Source of the DNA: Roseivirga sp. E12
Lineage (GTDB): Bacteria > Bacteroidota > Bacteroidia > Cytophagales > Cyclobacteriaceae
NCBI RefSeq assembly: GCF_017592825.1
Contig: NZ_JAGFMD010000004.1
Span: forward strand, 1 to 64,000
DNA length: 64,000 nt
Reading direction: 5' to 3'
Both the position numbers and the translations under genes were made by a program. This document shows positions 9,301 through 16,610 of the stretch, in pieces. The first letter of the stretch is position 1, and each line of letters opens with the position of its first letter. The notes beneath the pieces are model-generated. The model was not told the DNA's origin and did not search any database. It saw only the letters and a list, made by a program, of their open reading frames with translations.

Positions 9301-9624
9301 ATGTCCACTATTAACCAACGTATTGCTGTCCTGATCAAGGACTTTAGAGATTCCGAAAGCGGCTTTGCAAAGCGCATTGAAGTTTCGAGTTCGGTTATGT
9401 TCAATATTGTGAATCCCAAAGGGCGAAAGAGTTATCCGAGTGGCCCTGTATTAGAGAAAATTCTGGACTTACAGAAAGAAGGGAAGAGAGTTTCAGCAGA
9501 GTGGCTGATGAGAGGCGATGGGGAAATGTATCAGAGTGCGGAAAGCTCTAAATTTACCAACCCTGAGGAGGCACTCGAATACTTGAGAAAGGAGTTCATT
9601 CGTTTACGTCAAGGTGATAAATAA
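9301..9624 (+). CDS. small HTH (Cro/CI-like) DNA-binding protein (107 aa)
   Basis: Cytoplasmic DNA-binding protein. Residues about 5-75 match a lambda-repressor-like fold as seen in Bacteroidota: INQRIAVLIKDF, then ESGFAKRIEVSSSVMFNIVN (helix-turn-helix), then SGPVLEKILDL and VSAEWLMRGDGEMY. The C-terminal part is short and helical. The ATG follows the DUF4249 stop with no spacing, so it is expressed with the receptor set and may control it, although members of this family also occur in unrelated settings. No phage genes are near. Confidence 0.6.
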   Translation: MSTINQRIAVLIKDFRDSESGFAKRIEVSSSVMFNIVNPKGRKSYPSGPVLEKILDLQKEGKRVSAEWLMRGDGEMYQSAESSKFTNPEEALEYLRKEFIRLRQGDK

Positions 9625-9643
9625 GAGAAACTGATAAAAGTCA

Positions 9644-9675
9644 TTGGGCTGACAAGTTTATACTTGATATCTTTG
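9644..9675 (+). promoter_or_regulatory. Bacteroidota-type promoter for the DUF4920 gene
   Basis: TTG at 9644-9646, a 21-bp spacer and TATCTTTG at 9668-9675 match the TTG / TAnnTTTG consensus. The predicted start near 9682 gives a leader of about 11 nt before the ATG at 9693. Confidence 0.6.
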
Positions 9676-9692
9676 CCCTATAAGTTATAGCT

Positions 9693-10205
9693 ATGAAGAA
9701 ATTTATGTTTTTGAGTTTTGCCCTGCTAGCATTTGCCTGCAGCCCGCAACAAAAATCAGAAGAGAATACCGCAGAGATTGTCGGTAAGTACGGAGCTGAA
9801 ATCTCTGAGACGGGAATGATCTCAGTCGATGATATGGTAGCCAAGTTATCAGAGTCAGATTCTATAATGGTAAAAGTGAAAGGCGAGATCACAGCTACTT
9901 GTGCCATGAAGGGCTGTTGGATGAATTTGGTGATGCCAAATGGAGAAGAAATGAGAGTTACTTTCAAAGACTATGCATTCTTTGTACCGAAGGAAGGCAT
10001 GGAAGGTAATGAAGCCCTAATCGAAGGCGTAGTGACAAGAACAGTCACCGATGTTGAAACACTAAGACATTATGCTGAAGATGCAGGAAAGCCGCAGTCT
10101 ATCATTGACGCGATTACTGAAGCCAAAGAAGAGTTGGCTTTTGAGGCTAGTGGAGTTATTATTTACAAGACTCAAGTCGAAGAACAAACCAGCACCACGG
10201 AATAA
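9693..10205 (+). CDS. DUF4920 lipoprotein (170 aa)
   Basis: Exported lipoprotein: the signal FLSFALLAFAC has its lipobox Cys at 16. The rest is a single beta-rich domain resembling DUF4920, with GKYGAEIS at the start, the motif ATCAMKGCWMNL (two Cys and a Trp, possibly metal- or redox-related), then MRVTFKDYAFFVPKEGMEG and a C-terminal segment FEASGVIIYK. It is monocistronic, with its own promoter upstream and a strong terminator downstream. The function is unknown. Confidence 0.7.
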   Translation: MKKFMFLSFALLAFACSPQQKSEENTAEIVGKYGAEISETGMISVDDMVAKLSESDSIMVKVKGEITATCAMKGCWMNLVMPNGEEMRVTFKDYAFFVPKEGMEGNEALIEGVVTRTVTDVETLRHYAEDAGKPQSIIDAITEAKEELAFEASGVIIYKTQVEEQTSTTE

Positions 10206-10223
10206 GAGTGATAAAACCTTAGT

Positions 10224-10260
10224 AAAAGCCACTCCGATACATCGGGGTGGCTTTTTTTTT
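10224..10260 (+). terminator. rho-independent terminator after the DUF4920 gene
   Basis: The stem AAAGCCACTCCGAT / ATCGGGGTGGCTTT is followed by a run of T. A near-identical hairpin occurs on the minus strand at 40207-40239. Confidence 0.85.
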
Positions 10261-10295
10261 GAGGTAGGGTATTTTACATGAACCAGTATTTATTG

Positions 10296-10412
10296 TCAGC
10301 GTATGTCGTGCGCCGGGTTTTTCCATAGCATACGAACAGCGGTCCTACTATTTGTTTCTAAATAGTAAGTTTTGGTCTATGGTGCCCAGACAGAAGGTCT
10401 GGGCACTCCCTT
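10296..10412 (+). ncRNA. candidate structured RNA or leader with terminator-like 3' hairpin
   Basis: This non-coding segment holds several strong inverted repeats: CGTATG/CATACG (10300-10305 / 10329-10334), TACTATTT/AAATAGTA (10346-10353 / 10360-10367) with a 6-nt loop, and a perfect 10-bp stem GTGCCCAGAC/GTCTGGGCAC (10382-10391 / 10397-10406) followed by TCCCTTTT. CCATAG (10323-10328) can also pair with CTATGG (10377-10382), enclosing the second hairpin and competing with the first. This could be a small RNA or an attenuated leader of the pentapeptide gene at 10504. No known RNA family was recognised. Confidence 0.35.
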
Positions 10413-10503
10413 TTATGCAACCTTTTGAAGTTTTTTACATCTACTCTTTATAGGACTGTAACCAAATTCACTTTTATCAGTCTACATAAAAAACCCAAAG
10501 GTC

Positions 10504-11229
10504 ATGAAAACTCAAAAACTCACTACACGCGCAATGATCACATGCGCATTTTTAATGCTTCTTTCAGTTTCGGCATTCGCCCAGCAAAAAGTAAAGGCTT
10601 CCGATATAATGGATGCCTTGAAGAAGGGAGATGAGATTACTTACAAAGATGTTACCATAACGGGTGTACTGGATTTCACCTTTATGGATGAGAAGAAACC
10701 AGATTTGCCTAGAAGAAGACGTTGGTGGAGAGATGGTTCTGACAATGAAGTCAAAGAAACGATTACATCTAAAATTTCATTTGTGAATGTCACCTTCGAG
10801 GATGATGTGCTGGCTTATTTTCACGATGAAAGATCGGAATACACTTTCACTGCAGATTTTGAGAGAGATGTCACTTTTGAAAACTGCAAGTTCGAAAGAA
10901 ACGCTATGTTCAAATATTCTGTCTTTGAGCGTTCAGCCAATTTTAAAGAATCTTCTTTCAATGAAGAAACTACTTTCAAGTATGCTGAATTTGAAGATAA
11001 GGCTGACTTTTCTAAAACCTTCTTCGATGAAGATGCCATTTTCAAGTATACCAAGTTCAGGGATGGTGCCAACTTCAATGCAGCCAAATTCGATCGATCT
11101 TTAGATATGAAGTATACTAAGGTGAGAGGCGATTTGGATATCAAAGGTTTGGACGTACGATGGGACATCATTACCAAATACGCTGAAGTAAATGGCAGAA
11201 GCTTTACGCGCTACTTAATGGATAATTAA
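10504..11229 (+). CDS. secreted pentapeptide-repeat protein (241 aa)
   Basis: Signal peptide of about 26 residues (ITCAFLMLLSVSAFAQ). Residues about 95-215 hold pentapeptide-type repeats with a Phe at the centre, such as TFENCKFERNAMFKYSVFER and TTFKYAEFEDKADFSKTFF, which would form a right-handed quadrilateral beta-helix. The short basic stretch PRRRRWWR lies before the helix. The function is unknown. A segment rich in inverted repeats precedes it and a terminator follows. Confidence 0.7.
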   Translation: MKTQKLTTRAMITCAFLMLLSVSAFAQQKVKASDIMDALKKGDEITYKDVTITGVLDFTFMDEKKPDLPRRRRWWRDGSDNEVKETITSKISFVNVTFEDDVLAYFHDERSEYTFTADFERDVTFENCKFERNAMFKYSVFERSANFKESSFNEETTFKYAEFEDKADFSKTFFDEDAIFKYTKFRDGANFNAAKFDRSLDMKYTKVRGDLDIKGLDVRWDIITKYAEVNGRSFTRYLMDN

Positions 11230-11250
11230 ACTACCCATAAATAGATCGAG

Positions 11251-11288
11251 GGAGCTCTGATCCCGAAGCTTCGGGACGGAGCTTTTTC
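11251..11288. terminator. terminator between convergent genes
   Basis: The nested hairpin has outer AGCTC/GAGCT and an inner palindrome TCCCGAAGCTTCGGGA (11261-11276), with T-runs on both sides of the stem. It probably serves the pentapeptide gene and the minus-strand SDR gene. Confidence 0.75.
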
Positions 11289-11297
11289 TATTTAAGA

Positions 11298-12095
11298 CTA
11301 TTTGGATTGCTTTATGAAGGCATTGGCCAACATGCGCATCTGAATGCTGTAGGGGATTATCCTTCCCAGAGCCTTGTAAACCTTTGGCATAAAGCCAGGT
11401 ATCGCAATGGCCTTACCCTGATACATACGTGCCAGTGCATACTCAGCGACCTCTTCAGGCGTTTGTTGGGTCATTTTGGAAGCTTTACCCATTTCCTTGT
11501 CACGCTGAATTACATCAGGGTTGGTCAAAACAGCCGCAGGGCAAAGAATCGTCACACCAATATTCGTGGCTTCCAATTCCTTTCTCAAAGACCGAGAAAA
11601 GGAATGTACAAAGCGCTTACTGGCTGAATAAATACCTTTGTATGGTATGTCATAGAAAGAAGCCATACTCGCTACATTCAAGACATATGTCTTCGGCAGT
11701 CGCTTCATATCTTCCAGGAAGAGATGAGTGAGCATTACCAAAGAAACCATATTTAATTGCATCTGCCCATAATAGAAGCTAGCCTCTCTGCTAAGGAAAG
11801 CGCCTGAATTACCCAAGCCTGCATTATTGACCAGTATGTCTACTATGTAGCCATTCTGCTTACACCAATCGTAAATCTCTTGAGGGCTTTCCTTCTGCAT
11901 CATGTCGGTGCCGAGTGCATCAAATGACTGAGTCGGATATTGCTCCTTTAAGGCTGCGGCCACTTCCTCAAGTTTTGGTTCGGGAAGTGCTACCAATAGG
12001 ACATTCTGTCCACGGGCAGCGCAGTTTTCGGCTATCGCTTTACCAATACCATTGCTGGCACCGGTGACTAAGGTATAAGTGTTTTGATCAGACAT
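11298..12095 (-). CDS. SDR-family short-chain dehydrogenase (265 aa)
   Basis: NAD(P)-dependent oxidoreductase of the classical short-chain dehydrogenase family. TGASNGIG (11-18) is the cofactor loop, NNAG is the structural motif and YSASK carries the catalytic Tyr and Lys, with a Ser before it in NVASMAS. The C-terminus is hydrophobic and basic, resembling DltE/SDR-type ketoreductases. It overlaps the upstream epimerase gene by 8 nt and is the last gene of a three-gene minus-strand operon. The substrate cannot be inferred. Confidence 0.85.
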   Translation of the reverse strand: MSDQNTYTLVTGASNGIGKAIAENCAARGQNVLLVALPEPKLEEVAAALKEQYPTQSFDALGTDMMQKESPQEIYDWCKQNGYIVDILVNNAGLGNSGAFLSREASFYYGQMQLNMVSLVMLTHLFLEDMKRLPKTYVLNVASMASFYDIPYKGIYSASKRFVHSFSRSLRKELEATNIGVTILCPAAVLTNPDVIQRDKEMGKASKMTQQTPEEVAEYALARMYQGKAIAIPGFMPKVYKALGRIIPYSIQMRMLANAFIKQSK

Positions 12096-13077
12096 TATTT
12101 GCTTTCAGCCATTCGACTGTATTCTCAATTCCTTGTTTTAACGGAGTTACCTGATAGCCAAGTTCGTTTTGAGCCTTCGCACTAGATACACTCCATTTAT
12201 AGAGATATTTTCTTACCCATCCTGGGGTGATCATTGGTTGCCTTCCAAACTTCTCTGCCATAAATAACTGTAGCTTTCCGAAAGTCAATAATACTCCCAA
12301 TGGCATTTTATAGAGTTTATACTTCTTGCCGCCAATCTCTGCAATCGTATCGAACAACTCAAAGTAGGTAGCGTCATCACCTCCCAGTAAGTAACGTTCT
12401 CCAGCACGACCGTTTTGCATCGCCAAGATGTGTCCATTGATGACGTCATCAACGTAAACATAGTTGCCTGTGCTTAGTCCATCACCAGGAATAAATTTCC
12501 ATTTGCCTTCAATGTATTGCTTCACCAGTTTGGTTACCGAGTTACTCACGTTCAGCGGCCCTGGCCCATATACTCTTGTGGGGTTTACAATTACTACATG
12601 CTGGCCTTTGGATACGTACTCTTTAATTTTGAGTTCCGACTCATATTTGGTGCTCTCGTAATCGGTAAAGAAGTCTACCTGTCTCGGTGTGTCTTCATTG
12701 ACGGGCCCATCAATGGCGGGTCCGATTACACCTGCAGTTGAGGTGACCACTACTTTAGACACTCCTTGCTTCTTAGCGGCATCAAGTACATTCAATGTAC
12801 CGTCAATATTCACTGTTTTGAATGTATCATCTTTAGCCCATACACTTGCAAAAGCTGCTAAGTGATAAACTTCATGACAGGCTTTCATGCCATTTTCCAA
12901 CGCCTCTATAGCGAATAGGTCACCTTCTATAAAGGAAATTCTTTCATGCTTCAGGTCGGTAGCCTTGCTCATGGAGCGAACTAGAGCCACAACCTCATTG
13001 CCTTCATTTGCCAATTTCATGGCCAACTTTCTGCCAATAAATCCGGTACTGCCTGTTATGAATATTCGTTTCGACAT
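12088..13077 (-). CDS. NAD-dependent epimerase/dehydratase-type reductase (329 aa)
   Basis: Extended SDR: the Rossmann motif TGSTGFIG is at 8-15, with catalytic Tyr/Lys in YESTKYESE (YxxxK). The family look is of dihydroflavonol reductase or 3-beta-hydroxysteroid dehydrogenase type, with NPTRVYGPG and YLLGGDD. Residues about 245-290 are lipophilic (LYKMPLGVLLTFGKLQLF) and may contact a membrane or a lipid substrate. It sits between the CPBP gene, whose stop overlaps its ATG, and the SDR gene. The operon suggests a lipid or isoprenoid reductive step, but that is inference. Confidence 0.8.
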   Translation of the reverse strand: MSKRIFITGSTGFIGRKLAMKLANEGNEVVALVRSMSKATDLKHERISFIEGDLFAIEALENGMKACHEVYHLAAFASVWAKDDTFKTVNIDGTLNVLDAAKKQGVSKVVVTSTAGVIGPAIDGPVNEDTPRQVDFFTDYESTKYESELKIKEYVSKGQHVVIVNPTRVYGPGPLNVSNSVTKLVKQYIEGKWKFIPGDGLSTGNYVYVDDVINGHILAMQNGRAGERYLLGGDDATYFELFDTIAEIGGKKYKLYKMPLGVLLTFGKLQLFMAEKFGRQPMITPGWVRKYLYKWSVSSAKAQNELGYQVTPLKQGIENTVEWLKANNV

Positions 13078-13793
13078 TAAATCACTTTCATATCTGGGTG
13101 ATGCCTTAAAGAGAAAAAGAAATTAGATAAGGCTAATGTAATGTGGACGAAGAAAGCCACCCAAATGGTTCCTGTCGTAAGCGTGACTAAGCAAAGAATT
13201 ATACCCAAGGGTACAGCTCCAATGGTTTCTTCTAAATTTTTTGGTACATGTACCAAGGCATACAAGGCCGCATTAAGAATTATTGCGGGCCATTCTCCCA
13301 ATAACGGCACTGTAGCAAAGAGCAACAAGCCTCTGAACATGAGTTCGTAACCAAATAGGTAAGCACACCAGGTAAATGCATTAGTTGCTACCATAGGTTT
13401 TGTCCATTCCTTTTCTCTAACGTTGGGGTAAAACGCGAGATTTTTAGCCTTCTTGGAATTGAAGAAGTTCATGGGAATGATGATCAGTGCCAAACCGAAA
13501 ATCCAATACAATGAGATGTCGTGGTTTTTGAAAGCCACACCATAGTCTGATATGTCCTTTCCTAAGACTAAAATCATAATCACAGCAGGGATAATGCCTA
13601 TCGTCATGGCACCTACATAGCGATGAGACCAAATGGCTCTGGTGTTGCCCTTTGCTTCGCCAAATTTTTGAAGAAAGCTTTGCTTTACCTTCTCAGATAT
13701 CGAGTAAAAATGATAAATGCTAAAGCCTACTGTGACCAGGGCAATGGCAAGTATAGGTTCTAAAAAATCAGATTTCCAAATGGGGATGTCCAT
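13077..13793 (-). CDS. CPBP-family intramembrane protease-like protein (about 238 aa)
   Basis: Polytopic membrane protein with about seven hydrophobic segments. The CPBP/Abi motifs are recognisable: GYELMFRG in place of the usual EExxxR (first Glu replaced by Tyr), YALVHVPKN for the FxxxH-like motif, and HITLALSN for the last His/Asn motif. The start at 13793 (MDIPIW) was preferred over an upstream ATG at 13832 because a TAnnTTTG element lies at 13818-13825, between the two. It is the first gene of an overlapping operon with the epimerase and SDR. The altered first motif makes protease activity uncertain. Confidence 0.7.
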   Translation of the reverse strand: MDIPIWKSDFLEPILAIALVTVGFSIYHFYSISEKVKQSFLQKFGEAKGNTRAIWSHRYVGAMTIGIIPAVIMILVLGKDISDYGVAFKNHDISLYWIFGLALIIIPMNFFNSKKAKNLAFYPNVREKEWTKPMVATNAFTWCAYLFGYELMFRGLLLFATVPLLGEWPAIILNAALYALVHVPKNLEETIGAVPLGIILCLVTLTTGTIWVAFFVHITLALSNFFFSLRHHPDMKVI

Positions 13794-13817
13794 GCAGGCA
13801 ATTGTGCTATGAATTGG

Positions 13818-13825
13818 CAAAAATA
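13818..13825 (-). promoter_or_regulatory. -7 element TATTTTTG for the CPBP operon
   Basis: This is a perfect TAnnTTTG match on the minus strand, with a TTG 24 bp further upstream. The predicted transcript start near 13811 lies inside the longer reading frame and therefore supports the ATG at 13793. Confidence 0.5.
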
Positions 13826-13883
13826 AAAACATCTGCTGGAATAAGGACGCAAGGCTTTATAAATTACAGTTCAATCCAATGTT

Positions 13884-14612
13884 ATGAAGAAGTTATTATT
13901 GAGTCTATCTATCTGTTTGCTGACAACCGCGTTGTATGGCCAGTCCGTAACTGCCGATCAACTGGTCAACCGGACTATTGCTTTTCATGATCCAGATGGC
14001 TGGTGGAGTAGGGTGAAAATGGACATGGTGATTGAAATGGAAACACCCAACAGATCTCCCAGACTGAGTAATGTTGTTGTTGATAACATCAAAGGAGGGT
14101 TTCATATTTCTGTGCTGAGTAATGAAAGACTATTAGAATGGATGGTTGATGGCAAAGACTCTTGTGACTTTAAAGTAAACTTTGCTAGGCCAACTGCAGA
14201 ACAAGCAGACTCTCTGAGTCTGACTCCAGACCGTGCGAGAAGGTGGCGCGACTACTATACTTACCTCTATGGCTTGCCTATGAAGCTTAAGGATGAAGGG
14301 ACGAATATCGATGATAAGGTAATTGAAACGACCTTTATGGGTAAATCAGTACTTTCCTTAAGAGTGACTTATGATGAGTCAGTGGGAAAGGACATATGGT
14401 ATTTCTATTTCAACCCGAATACCTATGCCATGGTTGGTTACAGGTTCTATCATGATGAAGCAAAAAACGATGGGGAATACATTGTCTTGGATGACATGAT
14501 CATCGAGCAAGGGATGAGAATACCCAAGAATAGGAGTTGGTTTACGAATGCTGAAGACAAACTGTTAGGAACAGATTACCTCAAGGAGTTTAAAGTTGAT
14601 AGAGGCTGGTAA
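13884..14612 (+). CDS. exported DUF6503-like protein (242 aa)
   Basis: The signal peptide is LLLSLSICLLTTALYGQ, with cleavage after about residue 20. The mature protein is a single beta-rich domain beginning with ADQLVNRTIAFHDPDGWW and containing many aromatic residues. The layout resembles the LolA/LolB-like half-barrel and the Bacteroidota family DUF6503, but this is by pattern only. It is monocistronic and converges on the next gene with a 4-nt gap. The function is unknown. Confidence 0.55.
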   Translation: MKKLLLSLSICLLTTALYGQSVTADQLVNRTIAFHDPDGWWSRVKMDMVIEMETPNRSPRLSNVVVDNIKGGFHISVLSNERLLEWMVDGKDSCDFKVNFARPTAEQADSLSLTPDRARRWRDYYTYLYGLPMKLKDEGTNIDDKVIETTFMGKSVLSLRVTYDESVGKDIWYFYFNPNTYAMVGYRFYHDEAKNDGEYIVLDDMIIEQGMRIPKNRSWFTNAEDKLLGTDYLKEFKVDRGW

Positions 14613-14616
14613 AAAG

Positions 14617-15270
14617 CTATTTCTTCTTCTTACGCTTCAAAGAATTGATAAACTGAGACCAAGCAAAAGGATTCAAGAGCGGGTTTGCGCGTGGTCCTGC
14701 ACTATTTTGAAGGTTGACAAACTGCTGATTTTGCATAAACCTGTAGTTGGCACTTGGGCTAGCTTGCAAAGGTGTAGATCGAATTAACTCTTGAATCACC
14801 TCAGGAGCAAAACTATTGATTACATTCTGTTGATCCTCATTAAGGTTCATTGCCAGTATGGCTTCCTTAAACAATTCTTCGGAAGGAAAGGGATTTACCT
14901 CAACTTCACCGAGATCTACAAAGTCTTCCTCCATTGCAAAAATCACTGTCCAGCGATCGCCAACATTGTCAGGAACAACCACTTCTCTATTCTTGAAACC
15001 AACAGCACTAATTATAAGCGTATCTCCGGCAAGAAATGCCTTACTAATCCAGCCTTTATAATCTGTGATATCTCCACGACCACTTTTCTTATTGAAGACG
15101 TGTACGCCAGGAATGGTCTGCGTACTATCCATATTCATCACAAGACCAGATACCTGAACAATCTTTAAGTCTTCACGATCTTGAGCATTAGCAGCTTTTG
15201 GCAAGCATGCTGTAAACACTATTGCCAGCGATAAAATCAGATAATATTTTTTCGTAAGATGCTGCACCAA
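14617..15270 (-). CDS. exported carboxypeptidase-regulatory-like domain protein (217 aa)
   Basis: There is no ATG in frame upstream, so translation starts at TTG 15270 or the adjacent GTG 15267. The signal sequence YYLILSLAIVFTACLPKAANAQ could be cleaved after AANA or lipidated at the Cys. Residues about 37-115 form a carboxypeptidase-regulatory-like sandwich (VSGLVMNMDSTQTIPGVHVF). The C-terminal 90 residues are helical and end in KRKKKK. There is no receptor barrel, so this is a stand-alone version of the domain usually found on TonB receptors. The role is unknown. Confidence 0.6.
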   Translation of the reverse strand: MVQHLTKKYYLILSLAIVFTACLPKAANAQDREDLKIVQVSGLVMNMDSTQTIPGVHVFNKKSGRGDITDYKGWISKAFLAGDTLIISAVGFKNREVVVPDNVGDRWTVIFAMEEDFVDLGEVEVNPFPSEELFKEAILAMNLNEDQQNVINSFAPEVIQELIRSTPLQASPSANYRFMQNQQFVNLQNSAGPRANPLLNPFAWSQFINSLKRKKKK

Positions 15271-15413
15271 TTGAATATGTAGTAATCTTTTACGGAAAGG
15301 AAATCAAATGGATTAGATTAACGATTTGCTTTACGTTACAATGATAACATGCAAAAACCATTTATTGATTGGTGAAATAGATTTATTCTTTTCAAATTAA
15401 CAATTCTTAACCC

Positions 15414-15797
15414 ATGCGTCTCAAGAATTTTAGCCTCAGTTTTGGCAGTCAAATCTTTAAATCCGTCTCTGATGAGTCTAGGGTAAGAATACTCCATTTG
15501 CTCTATCGTAATGATGAGTTGACCATCTCTGATATCGAACATATTCTTGAATTCACGCAAACCAAGACTTCAAGACACATTACATACTTAAAGAATTCAG
15601 GCATTGTCAGCGCTAGAAAAGTTGATCAGTGGGTGTTTTATAGCATTCGTGAAGAAGTGGAAGATTTGACCAATAGGATCTTCGAGTTTTTGGTGAAAGA
15701 TGCCACGCTTCAAAAAGACCAGGAGACCTTTGAAGTACTGAATTCGAACCGAGAGCTGGCCAAAAGCAGACTTCATAATAAAAACCTATTGCGGTAA
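15414..15797 (+). CDS. ArsR-type winged-helix regulator (127 aa)
   Basis: The wHTH domain at about 12-95 contains SVSDESRVRILHLL, then ISDIEHILEFTQTKTSRHI as the recognition helix, then YLKNSGIVSARKVDQWVFYSI as the wing. No metal-binding ELCVC-type motif is present, so metal sensing is not supported. The gene ends 42 nt before a HAD phosphatase gene and the two are probably cotranscribed. The targets are unknown. Confidence 0.75.
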   Translation: MRLKNFSLSFGSQIFKSVSDESRVRILHLLYRNDELTISDIEHILEFTQTKTSRHITYLKNSGIVSARKVDQWVFYSIREEVEDLTNRIFEFLVKDATLQKDQETFEVLNSNRELAKSRLHNKNLLR

Positions 15798-15839
15798 ACT
15801 TGGTTACCGCTTTTGGGATAATTCAAAAACCCTACTTCC

Positions 15840-16535
15840 TTGAGGAACTATAAGCACATTTTCTTTGACCTTGATCATACCCTTTGGGACTATGATGCTA
15901 ATGCTCGAGAGGCGCTTTATGAACTTTATGAACGCTATGGATTTGGTCAGTTGGGGCTTTTCGAAAAAGAGCTATTGGCGGATACCTTCTTCGAGGTAAA
16001 TGAAGGCCTGTGGGACCTTTATAATCGGAGTGAGATTCAGAGAAGAGATATTCGAGAAAGAAGGTTTCCAGCGATTTTTCAAAAACTCGATGCTTCATTA
16101 GAGCACATGCCCTATAGAATCGAAGAGGAGTATATAGCGTTGGCTCCAACAAAAAACAGAACTTTCGAAGCAGCACATGAGGTTTTAGATTACCTCAATG
16201 AAAAATACATGCTTCACATCATCACCAATGGCTTTGATGACATTCAAGCAACCAAGTTGCAGTCGTCTCAGTTAGACCAGTACTTTGATGTAGTGATCAC
16301 CTCAGAGTCTTCAAAAATGCGAAAGCCTGACCCTAGGATATTTGAACTTGCACTGGACAAAACAGATGCCGCTTTGGAAGAAAGTATTATGATCGGTGAT
16401 AACCTAAACGCAGACATTGCAGGGGCAGTTAATGTTGGAATGGACCATGTATGGTTTAACCCAAACAAAATATCTACCGATCGTTCAGTTCAGCATGAAA
16501 TTCAGAACTTAATTGAGCTAAAAAGCATTCTATAA
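15840..16535 (+). CDS. YjjG-type HAD pyrimidine nucleotidase (231 aa)
   Basis: HAD-superfamily phosphatase. Motif I FFDLDHTLWD is at about 9-18, with nucleophile Asp and acid Asp. Motif II is in HIITNGF, motif III Lys is in KMRKPDPRIF, and motif IV is GDNLNADI. The helical cap lies between motifs I and II. It resembles YjjG, a housekeeping 5'-nucleotidase for non-canonical pyrimidine nucleotides. Translation starts at TTG, which places RNYKHIFFDLDHT exactly at the family N-terminus; no ATG is available in front. Confidence 0.8.
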   Translation: MRNYKHIFFDLDHTLWDYDANAREALYELYERYGFGQLGLFEKELLADTFFEVNEGLWDLYNRSEIQRRDIRERRFPAIFQKLDASLEHMPYRIEEEYIALAPTKNRTFEAAHEVLDYLNEKYMLHIITNGFDDIQATKLQSSQLDQYFDVVITSESSKMRKPDPRIFELALDKTDAALEESIMIGDNLNADIAGAVNVGMDHVWFNPNKISTDRSVQHEIQNLIELKSIL

Positions 16536-16538
16536 ATT

Positions 16539-16573
16539 CAGTTTCATAACAGTGTTTTGAAACTGTATATTTG
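16539..16573 (+). promoter_or_regulatory. pruA promoter with adjoining inverted repeat
   Basis: TATATTTG at 16566-16573 is a perfect -7 element. CAGTTTCA (16539-16546) and TGAAACTG (16558-16565) form a perfect 8-bp inverted repeat with an 11-nt spacer that abuts the -7 box. A second palindrome TTTGCGCAAA covers 16570-16579. The first dyad has no T-run, so it is read as an operator candidate rather than a terminator of the upstream gene. Confidence 0.45.
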
Positions 16574-16610
16574 CGCAAACTCATTTGATAAAACCATAAA
16601 TAAGTAAACT

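Noticed and set aside
9301-9624. Prophage repressor
   Set aside because: The small CI-like HTH stands alone; no integrase, structural or lysis genes are near, and it is coupled to the DUF4249 genes.
10425-10634. Open frame of 69 codons in the leader of the pentapeptide gene
   Set aside because: It overlaps the true signal peptide in another frame and has no recognisable protein pattern.
13794-13832. Upstream ATG for the CPBP gene
   Set aside because: A -7 promoter element lies between this ATG and 13793, so it would not be transcribed.
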